DNA of 64,000 nt, taken from positions 119,027-183,026 of the forward strand of contig NZ_BMKX01000008.1 of assembly GCF_014644555.1 (NCBI RefSeq), given 5' to 3'. This document shows positions 27,058-36,283 of the stretch, piece after piece. Under the pieces are notes generated by a model that saw nothing but the letters and a program-made list of their open reading frames with translations, made no database searches and was not told the origin of the DNA. The position numbers were made by a program, and so were the translations under genes. The DNA comes from Glutamicibacter ardleyensis (GTDB lineage Bacteria; Actinomycetota; Actinomycetes; Actinomycetales; Micrococcaceae). Each line of letters starts with the position of its first letter. The first letter of the stretch is position 1.

Positions 27058-27154
27058 CTTCATCCGTTGTTTTCGTTAGCGGAACAAAACAGACTCCGTC
27101 AACGCAAGCCATCTCGGATTCCGAGACTTGTTGAAGATCAAATTTGAATTCCAT
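27005..27154 (-). CDS. Candidate 49-aa small protein with CxxxxC
   Basis: Not a shadow of a long gene over most of its length. ATG 27154 has an excellent GAGGAG 5 bp upstream, and the 49-codon frame MEFKFDLQQVSESEMACVDG continues with VCFVPLTK and an acidic, His-rich end. Two cysteines sit in ACVDGVC. The 3' third overlaps the DUF488 gene in antisense. The strong ribosome binding site and the structured N-terminus argue for real coding. No function can be assigned; a metal- or thiol-related role is only a guess. Confidence 0.5.
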   Translation of the reverse strand: MEFKFDLQQVSESEMACVDGVCFVPLTKTTDEATESAVHAESHEAPSHG

Positions 27155-27225
27155 GAGTTCTCCTCTAGGGCTACTTCCTACCCAAGTAGAACGACAAAAT
27201 AGCCTCTAGTATTCCGCAAGCCAAA

Positions 27226-27263
27226 CAATTACCCTGCCACAAGAATGCGTGACAGGGCAATTG
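27226..27263 (-). terminator. Terminator after the aromatic hydroxylase
   Basis: Near-perfect 15-bp inverted repeat (27226-27240 with 27249-27263, one mismatch) 14 bp past the hydroxylase stop. Confidence 0.65.
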
Positions 27264-27277
27264 AATAACGTTCGAGA

Positions 27278-29071
27278 CTAGATTTGCGGGAGCAAGACTG
27301 CGTCAAAGAAAGTTGCCAGATCGGTGCGAGCATCTAATGGCAAAACATTAGCTACATACTGATCTGGACGCACGATTACAATCGCACCGTTCCGCGAGAT
27401 CTCACGCTGCTCGTAGATATCGTTACCGTCGAGCACGGCATAGACCTTTTCGTAGTCCATCAGTCCAAACGTGCCGTGGTTCGGGCGGAACACCTTCGGT
27501 GCGTCGTTGTGGTTGAAAGTGGTGTAGTCCTGCTGGTAAACGACCTTTACGTCGAAAAGCGAGTCAATGTCAGCGTCAGCCGGGGTGTATTTAACAACTG
27601 GCGACTCTGGCGATTCAAGTAACCACTTCGATAATTCGCTCACCTTAGATTCAGCGCCCGCTACAGACTGATCTGCGAAGACATAGATTCGGTAACGTCC
27701 GTCGGCACGGTGGTGGTGGCCCAAATGCACCGGATTATTGTCACCTAGACGCATGACCTCGGCGGACTTAAAGCGCTTGCCAATCGGGAAGCCCTTGGCC
27801 AAATGCTGGTGGTCCTTGGAACCGGTCAACTCAGACGGGGCGTATTCGGTCATGAAGCCTGCTGGGAATTCAGCGGTGCGCACGTAGAATTCCGCGACAC
27901 CTTCCTTGCCTTCGAGATCTTCAGGCATTGCGGCCATCAGCGAGGACCACTGCTTATCAAAGTCGATCAGGTTCTTTGCGATGACCTGACGTTCCGCCGA
28001 GTAGGTGCGCAGCAGGCTTTCGGGCCCACATCCGGACAGGACGTAGCCGATCTTCCAGGCCAGGTTAAAACCGTCCTGCATGGAAACGTTCATTCCCTGA
28101 CCGGCCTTGGCCGAGTGCGTATGGCAAGCATCGCCGGTAATGAAGACGCGTGGCTCGCGGGTGCCAATTTCCTCGACCGGCACATCGTCGAAACGGTCGG
28201 TCAGACGGTGGCCCACTTCGTAGACGCTGTGCCAGACAACGTTTTTCACGTCCAGCGTGTAGGGACGCAGGATTGCCTGGGCGTGCTCGATGATCTCTTC
28301 CAGCGGAGTTTCGCGGACCTTGCCGTTGTCATCTTCGGGAACTTCGCCCAGATCAACGTAGAGGCGGAAGAGCTGTCCGCCTTCACGCGGGATCAGCAGG
28401 ATTGAGCCAGCATTAGAGTGGATGGCGCTTTTGGTGCGCACGTCGGGGAAGTCGGTCAGTCCGAGGGTGTCCATGACGCCCCATGCGTGGTTGGCCTTGT
28501 CCCCGGTGAGCTTGGCGCCGATGGAGCGGCGCACATTGCTTCGGGCTCCGTCGGAGCCGACGACGTATTTCGCGCGGACGACGCGCTCGATGCCGCTGTT
28601 ATTCTCGCCGCATCCGACCAAGGTGACCTTAACCGGATATTCTGCACCGTCTTCGACTTCCAGTACTTTGAAGTCCCATCCGTAGTCCGGGGTGATTCGT
28701 GCCGGTGAGTTCGCGGCGAACTCGGCGAAGTAGTCGATAACTCGCGCCTGGTTGACCACCAGGTGCGGGAATTCGCTGACGCCGCTGGGATCATCAGCGG
28801 TGCGGTCGGTGCGGATAATGTTTTCCGGGTTCTGCGGATCAGGATTCCAGAAGGTGGTTTCCTTGATGATGTAGGCCTCAGCTGTGATGTGCTCGGCGAA
28901 CCCGAAGGCCTGGAAGGTTTCGACGGTGCGCGACTGGATGCCGTCGGCCTGACCAATCTGAAGTCTGCCCGGGCGGCGGTCGATGATCCGGGTGTGAACG
29001 TCGGGGAACTGCGAAAGCTGGGCAGCAGTGATGATACCGGCTGGGCCTGCGCCAACAATCAACACGTCCAT
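27278..29071 (-). CDS. FAD-dependent aromatic hydroxylase (phenol/3-hydroxybenzoate monooxygenase type)
   Basis: 597 residues. The N-terminal GxGxxG motif is LIVGAGPAG; GSDGARSNVRR follows near residue 180 and the FAD ribityl-binding GD motif GDACHTHSAKAGQGMN near residue 310. The C-terminal 150 residues form a thioredoxin-like domain. This is the size and layout of phenol 2-monooxygenase and 3-hydroxybenzoate 4-monooxygenase (MobA), which insert one oxygen ortho to a ring hydroxyl using NAD(P)H. The substrate cannot be read from sequence. No ring-cleavage genes or transporter are adjacent, so it stands as an isolated catabolic gene. ATG 29071 preferred; GTG 29074 is possible. Confidence 0.88.
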   Translation of the reverse strand: MDVLIVGAGPAGIITAAQLSQFPDVHTRIIDRRPGRLQIGQADGIQSRTVETFQAFGFAEHITAEAYIIKETTFWNPDPQNPENIIRTDRTADDPSGVSEFPHLVVNQARVIDYFAEFAANSPARITPDYGWDFKVLEVEDGAEYPVKVTLVGCGENNSGIERVVRAKYVVGSDGARSNVRRSIGAKLTGDKANHAWGVMDTLGLTDFPDVRTKSAIHSNAGSILLIPREGGQLFRLYVDLGEVPEDDNGKVRETPLEEIIEHAQAILRPYTLDVKNVVWHSVYEVGHRLTDRFDDVPVEEIGTREPRVFITGDACHTHSAKAGQGMNVSMQDGFNLAWKIGYVLSGCGPESLLRTYSAERQVIAKNLIDFDKQWSSLMAAMPEDLEGKEGVAEFYVRTAEFPAGFMTEYAPSELTGSKDHQHLAKGFPIGKRFKSAEVMRLGDNNPVHLGHHHRADGRYRIYVFADQSVAGAESKVSELSKWLLESPESPVVKYTPADADIDSLFDVKVVYQQDYTTFNHNDAPKVFRPNHGTFGLMDYEKVYAVLDGNDIYEQREISRNGAIVIVRPDQYVANVLPLDARTDLATFFDAVLLPQI

Positions 29072-29521
29072 CACGTCAGGCAGTTCCTCGGGACGGCTTA
29101 GGCCGGTTCCGGCAGCTGGTTGGACCCGCGGATCCGCGGAAACATATCAATTGTGGTGAAACTGCACAGCTTCATCCTCACTTCTCTGTGAAACGCTTAG
29201 ACTCAAAATTCATGTGTTCGATAATAGAACATCAGATTCGCATATCGCACACTAACTATAAGTGCATTGTGAACACCGACACAAGCCCGCATTGTTTGTG
29301 TCTCATCTTTTCCGAAGTCAGCATCCCAAAATCAAATAAATAGCACCACGGTGACTCTCAATGTTGTCCCAGGAGAAAGGCATATGCCTGCGCGTGTGCA
29401 TCACTGATGCTTGTCAGCCCGTGGTCACTACACCGCCAGCGCTTACCGTGAGCCGTTAAACATGAGAGTGCTCCATGAGGTTCTGTTGCCAACGCCGATG
29501 GTGAGTTACCTTGATTACGGT
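29072..29521. other. Intergenic region upstream of the aromatic hydroxylase
   Basis: 450 bp without a believable gene. Two operator-like sites lie at 29216-29250; the rest (29251-29521) shows nothing I can name. It ends at the remains of an ABC-F gene. Confidence 0.4.
29216..29250. promoter_or_regulatory. Two tandem IclR-type (PcaR/PobR-like) operator sites
   Basis: 29216-29230 reads GTTCGATAATAGAAC, and 29236-29250 reads ATTCGCATATCGCAC. From memory the PcaR/IclR consensus for aromatic catabolism is GTTCGATAATCGCAC; the sites match at 13 and 11 of 15 positions. They start 20 bp apart, about two helical turns, and lie 145-180 bp before the hydroxylase. The regulator itself is not in the window. 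Confidence 0.5.
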
Positions 29522-29983
29522 TCAGGCATAATCCGTCAACGCGTCCTCCACCCGTTCCACCAGCTCCGGCGATAGAAGGTTTGTTGGTTCGTCTAATAGC
29601 AGCAGATCCGCACCGCTGGATAAGGCGACGGCCAATTCCAGCTTTCGCGGTTGACCTGCCGAGAGGCTTCGTGGGTGCCGAGTGAAATCCTGCGGTTCAA
29701 AAAGCCCCAGCTGCGCTAAACGCAGCTATGCGTGAGGCAGGTATGCGTCAGTTGCCAAGGCAAAAGATTCCACCAAACTGTCCCCTGGGAGGATTCGCAA
29801 TTCCTGTCGAAGCCATCGCACACTCAGTTCCGGTGCGTAAAAAGTTATTCCGCCGTCCACCGCTGGCTCTCCGGCAAGTACCCTCCATAAGGTAGTTTTT
29901 CCGGCAGCGTTTGCTCCTGAAACCAGCCACCGTTCACCCACCCGAATAGTCAACTTGTTTATGCACGGTTTGGGAGAGTGCAA
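29522..29983 (-). pseudogene. Decayed ABC-F / antibiotic-resistance type ATPase
   Basis: Reading the minus strand, a Walker A-like VSGANAAGKTTL is followed by an in-frame TAG at 29726-29728, then the same frame resumes with the ABC signature LSAGQPRKLEL and Walker B LLLLDEPTN, ending at 29522. A GAG to TAG change would explain the stop. The first ATPase half of a normal ABC-F protein and the usual C-terminus are missing; another reading frame opens above about 29985, suggesting a further frameshift. Intact relatives are ribosome-protecting ABC-F proteins. I am confident it is broken, not of its original length. Confidence 0.75.
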
Positions 29984-30199
29984 CCGTGCCTAATTCTGTG
30001 CCGAGTTGTGCTGCGTGGACGGGTACAGAAACTCCTGGTGGCTCCATGCATATTTGGTGCCGAAGCTTCGTGCCGATAGAAGTGTTGAGGATAACCGGTG
30101 AACCAGCGTCATGGTTGCAGTGGAAGGACGAGATCTTCATTTGACGCAAGCGCGGACCTAGCGCCGAAAGCACATCGGCCCGTGTTCTTAACTGTGTGA

Positions 30200-31051
30200 T
30201 CAGAGGTCGATCTGCCCCGCGATGGCCACGTGAGTTGCGCCGCCAACCCAGACCTTGCCGTCGGCGACGGAAATTTCGAGACGGCCACGTCGATCCATCG
30301 CAGTTCCCTGCCGAACCGAGTACGGTGCCCGAGCACGATCGGTATCCAGCATCCATGCGGCGGCTGCCGCGTTGAAACTTCCCGTCACCGGATCCTCCCG
30401 CATGTCGAAGCCGTCTTCGGTGAAGAAGGTGCGCACTTCAAAGTCCTCCCCGGTCGGACTCTCCCCCGGCTCCAAGGCGCCGATGACACCGATATTCCAA
30501 TTCCCTGGATGGCCGGCAGCGTTGGGGGCCAGCTCCAAGACCGTTGCCGCGTCGGCGAGCTGCAGCCCTACCCAACCCGGGCCGTTGTCCATCCACTGGG
30601 CGGCGAGCACGCTATCGGCGGCGACGCCCAGGATCTCGATGACCTGGGCCAGGTAGCCGGGTTCAACGTCGCCGGTGCGGGTAGCGGGAGGAGAGACGAA
30701 ACTGAGCAGGTCTTCCTCGATTCGGATCGGCACGAGACCGGCCTCGCATTCGGCAATAATCAGTCCCTGTTGGCGAGGCACACCGCCCTGGTCCAGCCAC
30801 GCACGTGCGGTTCCCAACATGGGGTGTCCAGCAAATGGAAGCTCGGTGCTCAGGCTGAAAATTCGGAAACGATAGTCGGCTTGCCCCGTGGAGGGCGGGT
30901 AGACAAAGGTGCACTCCGACAAATTTGACCACACCGAATAATCGCGCAGGTCATCGTCGCTCAATCCCATCGCGTCCAGAACGACGCCTACCGGATTGCC
31001 CTTATAGTGCTGTACGCCGAAAACATCGACCTGTCGAAAATTGCGCAGCAT
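30200..31051 (-). CDS. PhzF family protein
   Basis: 283 residues from ATG 31051, with AAAGG 8 bp upstream. Family marks are GNPVGVV, the conserved Glu in NLSECTF, LPFAGHPMLGTA and EDPVTGSFNAAAA. PhzF folds like diaminopimelate epimerase; most members outside phenazine gene clusters are of unknown isomerase function. There are no phenazine genes here, so a phenazine role should not be assumed. It is flanked by the ABC-F remnant and by tRNA-Pro. Confidence 0.9.
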   Translation of the reverse strand: MLRNFRQVDVFGVQHYKGNPVGVVLDAMGLSDDDLRDYSVWSNLSECTFVYPPSTGQADYRFRIFSLSTELPFAGHPMLGTARAWLDQGGVPRQQGLIIAECEAGLVPIRIEEDLLSFVSPPATRTGDVEPGYLAQVIEILGVAADSVLAAQWMDNGPGWVGLQLADAATVLELAPNAAGHPGNWNIGVIGALEPGESPTGEDFEVRTFFTEDGFDMREDPVTGSFNAAAAAWMLDTDRARAPYSVRQGTAMDRRGRLEISVADGKVWVGGATHVAIAGQIDL

Positions 31052-31121
31052 GAGTTGAGACCTTTCACCCGAGTATAAAAAATAGTAGCGAAAGCGGTAC
31101 TCACCTGCGAATCGACATGAC

Positions 31122-31158
31122 AAAACCCCGGCGAAAACGAATTTTTCGCCGGGGTTTT
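31122..31158 (-). terminator. Terminator of the tRNA-Pro transcript
   Basis: Perfect 16-bp stem (31122-31137 with 31143-31158) ending in four A:T pairs, immediately after the tRNA 3' end in the minus direction. Confidence 0.85.
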
Positions 31159-31162
31159 GAAC

Positions 31163-31239
31163 TGGTCGGGCTAGCGGGATTTGAACCCACGGCCTCCTGA
31201 CCCCCAGTCAGGCGCGCTACCAAGCTGCGCCATAGCCCG
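31163..31239 (-). tRNA. tRNA-Pro, anticodon GGG
   Basis: A 74-nt cloverleaf with encoded CCA. The acceptor stem pairs CGGGCTA with TAGCCCG, the T arm holds GGTTCAAATCC, and the anticodon arm CCTGA-CTGGGGG-TCAGG gives anticodon GGG. It reads Pro codons CCC and CCU. The gene is single and lies between the phzF and der genes. Confidence 0.97.
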
Positions 31240-31339
31240 ATGCTCTCGCAGCCGTTATCCCTGCGCCCGAAGGCGAGGGTGCCGTCTACGAAAAGCTCCT
31301 TAATTACCCTACCTCAAACGAGGTGTAATTTTCGAACCG

Positions 31340-32872
31340 TTACCGATTACGGCTACGACGCTCACGAATGCGCATCGAAACTTCGATCGGAGTACCCTCA
31401 AAACCGAAGGTTTCACGCAGACGTCGCGCGATGAAACGGCGGTAGCCTGGATCCAAGAATCCGGAGGTGAAGAGCACGAACTTCGGCGGACGCGAAGACG
31501 CCTGGGTACCGAACAGGATGCGTGGCTGCTTACCACCGCGTACCGGGTGAGGGTGCGCCGCGACGAGCTCGCCAAGAAACGCGTTGAGCTTGCCAGTTGG
31601 AATGCGCTTATCCCACGAATCCAGCGAGGTGTGTAGAGCGGCAACGATCTTGTCCTTGTGCCAGCCGGTCAACGCCGACATGTTCACACGCGGCGCCCAC
31701 TCGATGTGGGCCAGATCGCGCTCAATTTCCTGTTCCAGGACGTAGCGACGATCTTCGTCGACTTCATCCCACTTGTTGAACACGAGCACCAGCGCGCGGC
31801 CGGCTTCGATGGTCAGCTGGATGATGCGTACGTCCTGCTCGGAGACGGTCTCATTCGCGGCCAACAGCACTACTGCGACTTCAGCCTTTTCCAAGGCGGT
31901 CTGGGTTCGTAGCGACGCGTAGTAATCCGAGCCCTGAGCCATGTGCTGACGGCGGCGGATACCTGCGGTATCTACGAAGCGCCATACCTCGCCACCGAGT
32001 TCCAGAAGCTCATCGACCGGGTCGCGGGTGGTGCCGGCATAGTCGTCAACAACCACGCGCTCGGAGCCTGCAAGCTTGTTCAGCAGCGAGCTCTTACCCA
32101 CGTTTGGTCGGCCGATCAGCGCGATACGGCGCGGACCACCGGAAGGAATCATTCCACCGAAGGCCGAATGTGCGGGAAGTTTTTCCATCACCGCGTCCAA
32201 CAAGTCCGCGGTACCGCGGCCGTGTAGTGCGGAAACTGGCCATGGCTGACCAAAGCCCAGACCCCACAGCGAGGCTGCTTCGGCTTCTTGGTTAAAATCA
32301 TCAACCTTGTTGGCGACCAGGAAGACTGGCTTGCGCTTCTTGCGCAGCATCTTCACTACGGCCTCGTCGGTCGCGGTAGCGCCCACATGTGAGTCGACTA
32401 CAAAAAGGATTGCATCGGCTACGTCTGCAGCGATTTCAGCCTGCTCGGCAACCGAAGCGTGGATGCCCTTTGCGTCGTGCTCCCAACCACCGGTGTCCAC
32501 CACGGTGAACGGGCGGCCCAGCCACTCGGCAGAGTAGGAAACACGGTCACGGGTGACACCCGGAACGTCTTCCACTACTGCTTCGCGGCGACCGAGGATG
32601 CGGTTGACCAGCGTTGATTTGCCCACGTTGGGGCGGCCGATGATGGCCAGCACCGGTGGGATGATGACGTCTGCATCATCTTCGGAGTCGTCGTCCAGGC
32701 CGGAGAGCAGCGCGGCGTCTTCGGCGTCCAGATCGTAGTCATCGAGTCCGGAGAGCAGAGCTCGAGTACGGATTTCCGCGTCTTCCTCGCTCAGTTCGGC
32801 TAGGCGCTCGGCGATATCGTCGTCTACGACGGGGATGTATTCCCCATCGTGGGAGTTGTTGTGGTCGCTCAT
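31340..32872 (-). CDS. der: Ribosome-assembly GTPase Der (EngA)
   Basis: 510 residues from ATG 32872, with AAGGGAATATC before it. An acidic N-terminal extension of about 70 residues, common in actinobacteria, precedes two GTPase domains with P-loops GRPNVGKST and GRPNVGKSS, and DTGG/DTAG switch II motifs, then a KH-like domain. Der is needed for 50S subunit maturation. It is located beside cmk, as in nearly all actinobacteria. Confidence 0.97.
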   Translation of the reverse strand: MSDHNNSHDGEYIPVVDDDIAERLAELSEEDAEIRTRALLSGLDDYDLDAEDAALLSGLDDDSEDDADVIIPPVLAIIGRPNVGKSTLVNRILGRREAVVEDVPGVTRDRVSYSAEWLGRPFTVVDTGGWEHDAKGIHASVAEQAEIAADVADAILFVVDSHVGATATDEAVVKMLRKKRKPVFLVANKVDDFNQEAEAASLWGLGFGQPWPVSALHGRGTADLLDAVMEKLPAHSAFGGMIPSGGPRRIALIGRPNVGKSSLLNKLAGSERVVVDDYAGTTRDPVDELLELGGEVWRFVDTAGIRRRQHMAQGSDYYASLRTQTALEKAEVAVVLLAANETVSEQDVRIIQLTIEAGRALVLVFNKWDEVDEDRRYVLEQEIERDLAHIEWAPRVNMSALTGWHKDKIVAALHTSLDSWDKRIPTGKLNAFLGELVAAHPHPVRGGKQPRILFGTQASSRPPKFVLFTSGFLDPGYRRFIARRLRETFGFEGTPIEVSMRIRERRSRNR

Positions 32873-32975
32873 GATATTCCCTTCAAGGCGATAGGTCCTG
32901 CCCAAGGTGGCGGGCGGAACGTGAATCTTCATCGGCTCTCGCCGAGGATGGGCGCCGGTTAAGGCTTAGTTAGTA

Positions 32976-33659
32976 CTACTTTTTCGCAGCCGTGTTGATT
33001 GCGTCAAGCACGGCGTTGATGGTCTGCTCAAAATCCAGGTCCGAGGAGTCAACCGTAATCACTCCATCGGCGGCCTGGGTAAAGTTCACAACCGTCGAAT
33101 CTTTCTTATCGCGTTCAAGCACCTGGGATGCAAGCGCGCTAGCGTCCTGAGTTCCGCCAAGCTGGATTCCGCGGCGGCGCAGGCGCGCCTCTTCGGAAGC
33201 AGTCAGCAGGATTCGGGCATTTGCATCGGGGGCGACAACGGTGGTGATATCGCGACCCTCGGCGACAATGCGCACGTTGGTTGCGATGATTTCACGTTGT
33301 CGGCGGACCAGCTCAGCACGCGCTTCCAGATTGGTTGCCACCGCAGAAACCTGCTCTGAGATGCGTGGTTCACGAATTGCGTCGGTCACCACGGTATCGC
33401 CGATCACCACATGTTCGTGATCCGGATCTACCGAGATTTCCAGCTTTGCTTCGCGCACCGCGGTAGCTATCGCGGCAGCATCGGACAGGTCAGTTCCCGC
33501 GTCGAGCACCGAGTAGGTGATCGCCCGGTACATTGCTCCGGTGTCCAGGTAGGCAGCGCCTAGTGCGCGGGCCACTGCCTTGGAAACCGAGGACTTGCCA
33601 GAACCACTTGGTCCGTCAATGGCGATGACAAGGTTCGTTGGGTTAGCTGCGTGCGTCAC
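32976..33659 (-). CDS. cmk: Cytidylate kinase
   Basis: 227 residues from GTG 33659, which overlaps the tyrA stop as GTGA and has GGAAAG about 8 bp upstream; an ATG at 33674 is also in frame. P-loop IDGPSGSGKSS, then GAMYRA, AEGRDI and RDKKDS. It phosphorylates CMP and dCMP. The gene lies between tyrA and der in the conserved block. Confidence 0.96.
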   Translation of the reverse strand: MTHAANPTNLVIAIDGPSGSGKSSVSKAVARALGAAYLDTGAMYRAITYSVLDAGTDLSDAAAIATAVREAKLEISVDPDHEHVVIGDTVVTDAIREPRISEQVSAVATNLEARAELVRRQREIIATNVRIVAEGRDITTVVAPDANARILLTASEEARLRRRGIQLGGTQDASALASQVLERDKKDSTVVNFTQAADGVITVDSSDLDFEQTINAVLDAINTAAKK

Positions 33660-34759
33660 TGGGCTACTTTCCATCCGTTGTTCGTCAATACGTTGATCAG
33701 TTCATCGCGCCGTCCGGGCAATACCGACACGTCCACCAGTCCTACCTGGTGTCCGGCGGAATGCTCCATGCGCATATCTTCAAGGTTGATACCTGCCTCG
33801 CCGATATCCGCCACGAGTGCCGCGATCTGCCCGGGTTTGTCATCAACGACGACGGTAACCAGTGCGAAAGCTTGCGGTGGGGCACCGTGCTTGCCCGGAA
33901 TTCGGGCCTGCCCGGCGTTGCCCTCGCTCATCAATTGCGACAAATCCAGTAAGGCGCCATGGCCCGTTGGATTGTTCAACGTATTGATCAGCCGGTCCAG
34001 ATCTTCTTTCATACCCGAAAGGATCGGGATCAACGCTTTCGCGTTATGTGAGAAAATCTGGATCCACAACTTTTCATCGCTTGCAGCGATGCGCGTCATG
34101 TCACGCAGTCCGTTGCCGGCCAAACCCAACTGGTGGGCTTGAGCGTTTAACAAACGCGAAGCGATCATCGAGCTGGCAGCCTGTGGAAAGTGGCTGGTCA
34201 GCGCGACCGATTCGTCGTGGTCGGTGACGTCCATGCGGTGCAAGGTCGCCCCCAGATCGATGGCCAATGCCTCGGCGGTTTTCACGCTCGCGGCGGAGGC
34301 CAACTGGTGCGCGCAGATCACCCATGGCATCGAGGTAAACAACGCGCCACGCGCGGCGGCCGGACCTGATTTCTCCCGTCCTGCCATCGGGTGTGTACCC
34401 ACATAGCGGGCACGATCTGCGTCGCTGAGACGCACATCGGCATTCACCGCGTCAAGGATTGAACCCTTCACGCTGGCGATGTCGACCACCGTCGAATTCG
34501 GGTACTTTAGCAACGATTCGGCCACCAGTGTCGCGGTGACATCTGGCGGAGCGCCGATGACCACCAGTTCCGGGGCGACTCGCGCCTCGGAATCCAGCGG
34601 TTGGCCAGCGCCGATGTCATGAGCCACAGCTTGTGCGGTCGGCGAAATGTCCTGCAGGTAAACTGCTACGCCCTTAGCGCGCAGCCCCAGACCCACCGAG
34701 GTGCCCAGTAGTCCGGTGCCAATCACCAGCACTGGGCCGGCAAGGTGAGAAGTGGGCAT
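33656..34759 (-). CDS. tyrA: Prephenate dehydrogenase
   Basis: 367 residues. NAD-binding GTGLLGTS near residue 15, then GTHPMAGREKSG and DHDESVALTSH, which carry catalytic residues, with a C-terminal ACT regulatory domain (about 295-367). It converts prephenate to 4-hydroxyphenylpyruvate, on the way to tyrosine. The ACT domain suggests feedback control by an aromatic amino acid. aroG, 20 kb away, is the first enzyme of the same route. ATG lies 3 bp after the rluB stop. Confidence 0.95.
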   Translation of the reverse strand: MPTSHLAGPVLVIGTGLLGTSVGLGLRAKGVAVYLQDISPTAQAVAHDIGAGQPLDSEARVAPELVVIGAPPDVTATLVAESLLKYPNSTVVDIASVKGSILDAVNADVRLSDADRARYVGTHPMAGREKSGPAAARGALFTSMPWVICAHQLASAASVKTAEALAIDLGATLHRMDVTDHDESVALTSHFPQAASSMIASRLLNAQAHQLGLAGNGLRDMTRIAASDEKLWIQIFSHNAKALIPILSGMKEDLDRLINTLNNPTGHGALLDLSQLMSEGNAGQARIPGKHGAPPQAFALVTVVVDDKPGQIAALVADIGEAGINLEDMRMEHSAGHQVGLVDVSVLPGRRDELINVLTNNGWKVAQ

Positions 34760-34762
34760 AGG

Positions 34763-36283
34763 TTACATCCCCACCATGGACATCAGGTGTCCGACTTCCT
34801 GGTTACCCAGAGGTCGGATGACGCCTTGCTTCTGATCGCCGAGCTGGATCGGACCGATACCTACGCGCACGAGGCGCTCTACAGGGTGTCCGACTGCATC
34901 GAACATACGACGTACGATGCGGTTGCGACCCGAGTGCAGGGTCACCTCAACCATCACGGACTTCGGCGTGGTGTCGATTACTTTAAGATCGTCAACCTTG
35001 ATCCAGCCGTCTTCCAAGCGGACGCCTTCGCGCAGGGCGTTGCTCGCGGCGCGCGAAATTGGGCCAGGAACCTGTACCAGGTAAGTTTTTGGAACCTCAT
35101 ACTTCGGGTGCTGCAGGCGGTTGGCCAGTTCCCCGTCGTTGGTCAGGATCAGCAGACCCTCGGTCTTGTAGTCCAGGCGGCCCACATGGAAGAGGCGCAG
35201 CTGAGCATGCTCGTGACGGAAGTAATCGGCGATGGTACGACGACCCTCAGGATCATCCATCGTGCACATCACGTGCTTTGGCTTGTTAAAAACGAAGTAC
35301 TTGTTTGTCTGGTTCAGCTGCAAACGCATGCCGTCGACGTGGATGGAATCCTTGGTCGGATCCACGCGGGCGCCGAGTTCAACAATGAGCTTGCCGTTGA
35401 CCTCAACGCGGCCCTCGGTGATCATTTCTTCACAGACGCGCCGTGAAGCGACTCCGGCGTTAGCCATGGCCTTCTGCAGACGAACGCCGTCCTGGCTATC
35501 GGTGCGGTTTGCCTGGTTTTCGACGCGAGCCTGGGCCCGAGCACGCTGGGTTGGGCGGGCATAGTTTGACTGCACCGAGTTACCGAAACGTTCCTTACCA
35601 AAGGCCGCCTCGGAGTTCTTTCCAAATGCTGAGGAGCTGGACTTGTCACGGCTTGCGCCTGGTCGACCGGAACGATCGCCCTGCTTATTGCCAAAGGACT
35701 TGCCACCTTCGGAACGGTTACCGTAAGGCTTGTTACCCTCGGAACGATTGCCGTAAGGCTTATCGCCGTAGGACTTACCACCCTCGGAGCGATTGCCGTA
35801 TGGCTTATCGCCGTAGGACTTACCACCCTCGGAACGGTTACCGTATGGCTTATCGCCGTAGGACTTACCACCCTCGGAACGGTTACCGTATGGCTTATCG
35901 CCGTAGGACTTACCACCCTCGGAGCGATTGCCGTATGGCTTATCGCCGTAGGACTTACCACCCTCGGAGCGATTGCCGTATGGCTTATCGCCGTAGGACT
36001 TACCACCCTCGGAACGGTTGCCGTAAGGCTTACCACCCTCGGAGCGATTGCCGTATGGCTTATCGCCGTAGGACTTACCACCCTCGGAACGGTTACCGTA
36101 TGGCTTATCGCCGTAGGACTTACCACCCTCGGAACGGTTACCGTATGGCTTATCGCCGTAGGACTTACCACCCTCGGAGCGATTACCGTATGGCTTATCG
36201 CCGTAGGACTTGTTGCCAGCGGATTTGCCGCCGAAGCTCTTGGGGCCACGCGAGTTGCGCGGTGCCGAGGAACCCTTGTTCAT
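34763..36283 (-). CDS. rluB: 23S rRNA pseudouridine synthase RluB-type with long repetitive N-terminus
   Basis: 506 residues. Residues about 270-506 are a normal RluB/RsuA protein: an S4 domain (VRLQKAMANAG), then the catalytic motif GRLDYKTEG with Asp371. Normal enzymes have about 240-300 residues, so the N-terminal 260 residues are added. These contain ten 15-residue copies of SYGDKPYGNRSEGGK plus two 10-residue short copies, rich in Gly, Lys, Arg and Asn. This tail should be disordered and positively charged, perhaps for rRNA contact. ATG 36283 has AAAGGA upstream. First gene after the scpB gap. Confidence 0.93.
   Translation of the reverse strand: MNKGSSAPRNSRGPKSFGGKSAGNKSYGDKPYGNRSEGGKSYGDKPYGNRSEGGKSYGDKPYGNRSEGGKSYGDKPYGNRSEGGKPYGNRSEGGKSYGDKPYGNRSEGGKSYGDKPYGNRSEGGKSYGDKPYGNRSEGGKSYGDKPYGNRSEGGKSYGDKPYGNRSEGGKSYGDKPYGNRSEGNKPYGNRSEGGKSFGNKQGDRSGRPGASRDKSSSSAFGKNSEAAFGKERFGNSVQSNYARPTQRARAQARVENQANRTDSQDGVRLQKAMANAGVASRRVCEEMITEGRVEVNGKLIVELGARVDPTKDSIHVDGMRLQLNQTNKYFVFNKPKHVMCTMDDPEGRRTIADYFRHEHAQLRLFHVGRLDYKTEGLLILTNDGELANRLQHPKYEVPKTYLVQVPGPISRAASNALREGVRLEDGWIKVDDLKVIDTTPKSVMVEVTLHSGRNRIVRRMFDAVGHPVERLVRVGIGPIQLGDQKQGVIRPLGNQEVGHLMSMVGM
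35699..36208 (-). repeat. 45-bp tandem coding repeat in rluB
   Basis: Ten 45-bp units and two 30-bp partial units encode the SYGDKPYGNRSEGGK repeats. Units are nearly identical at DNA level, differing mainly at third positions. This makes them prone to gain and loss of copies by slippage. Confidence 0.95.

Noticed and set aside
29934..30356. 140-aa minus-strand ORF between PhzF and the ABC-F remnant
   Set aside because: Its first half reads phzF out of frame, and the rest shows no recognisable domain. At most its end is a shifted piece of the ABC-F remnant.
35699..36208. CRISPR-like regular repeat
   Set aside because: Units are contiguous, have no spacers, and code in frame for a protein repeat.
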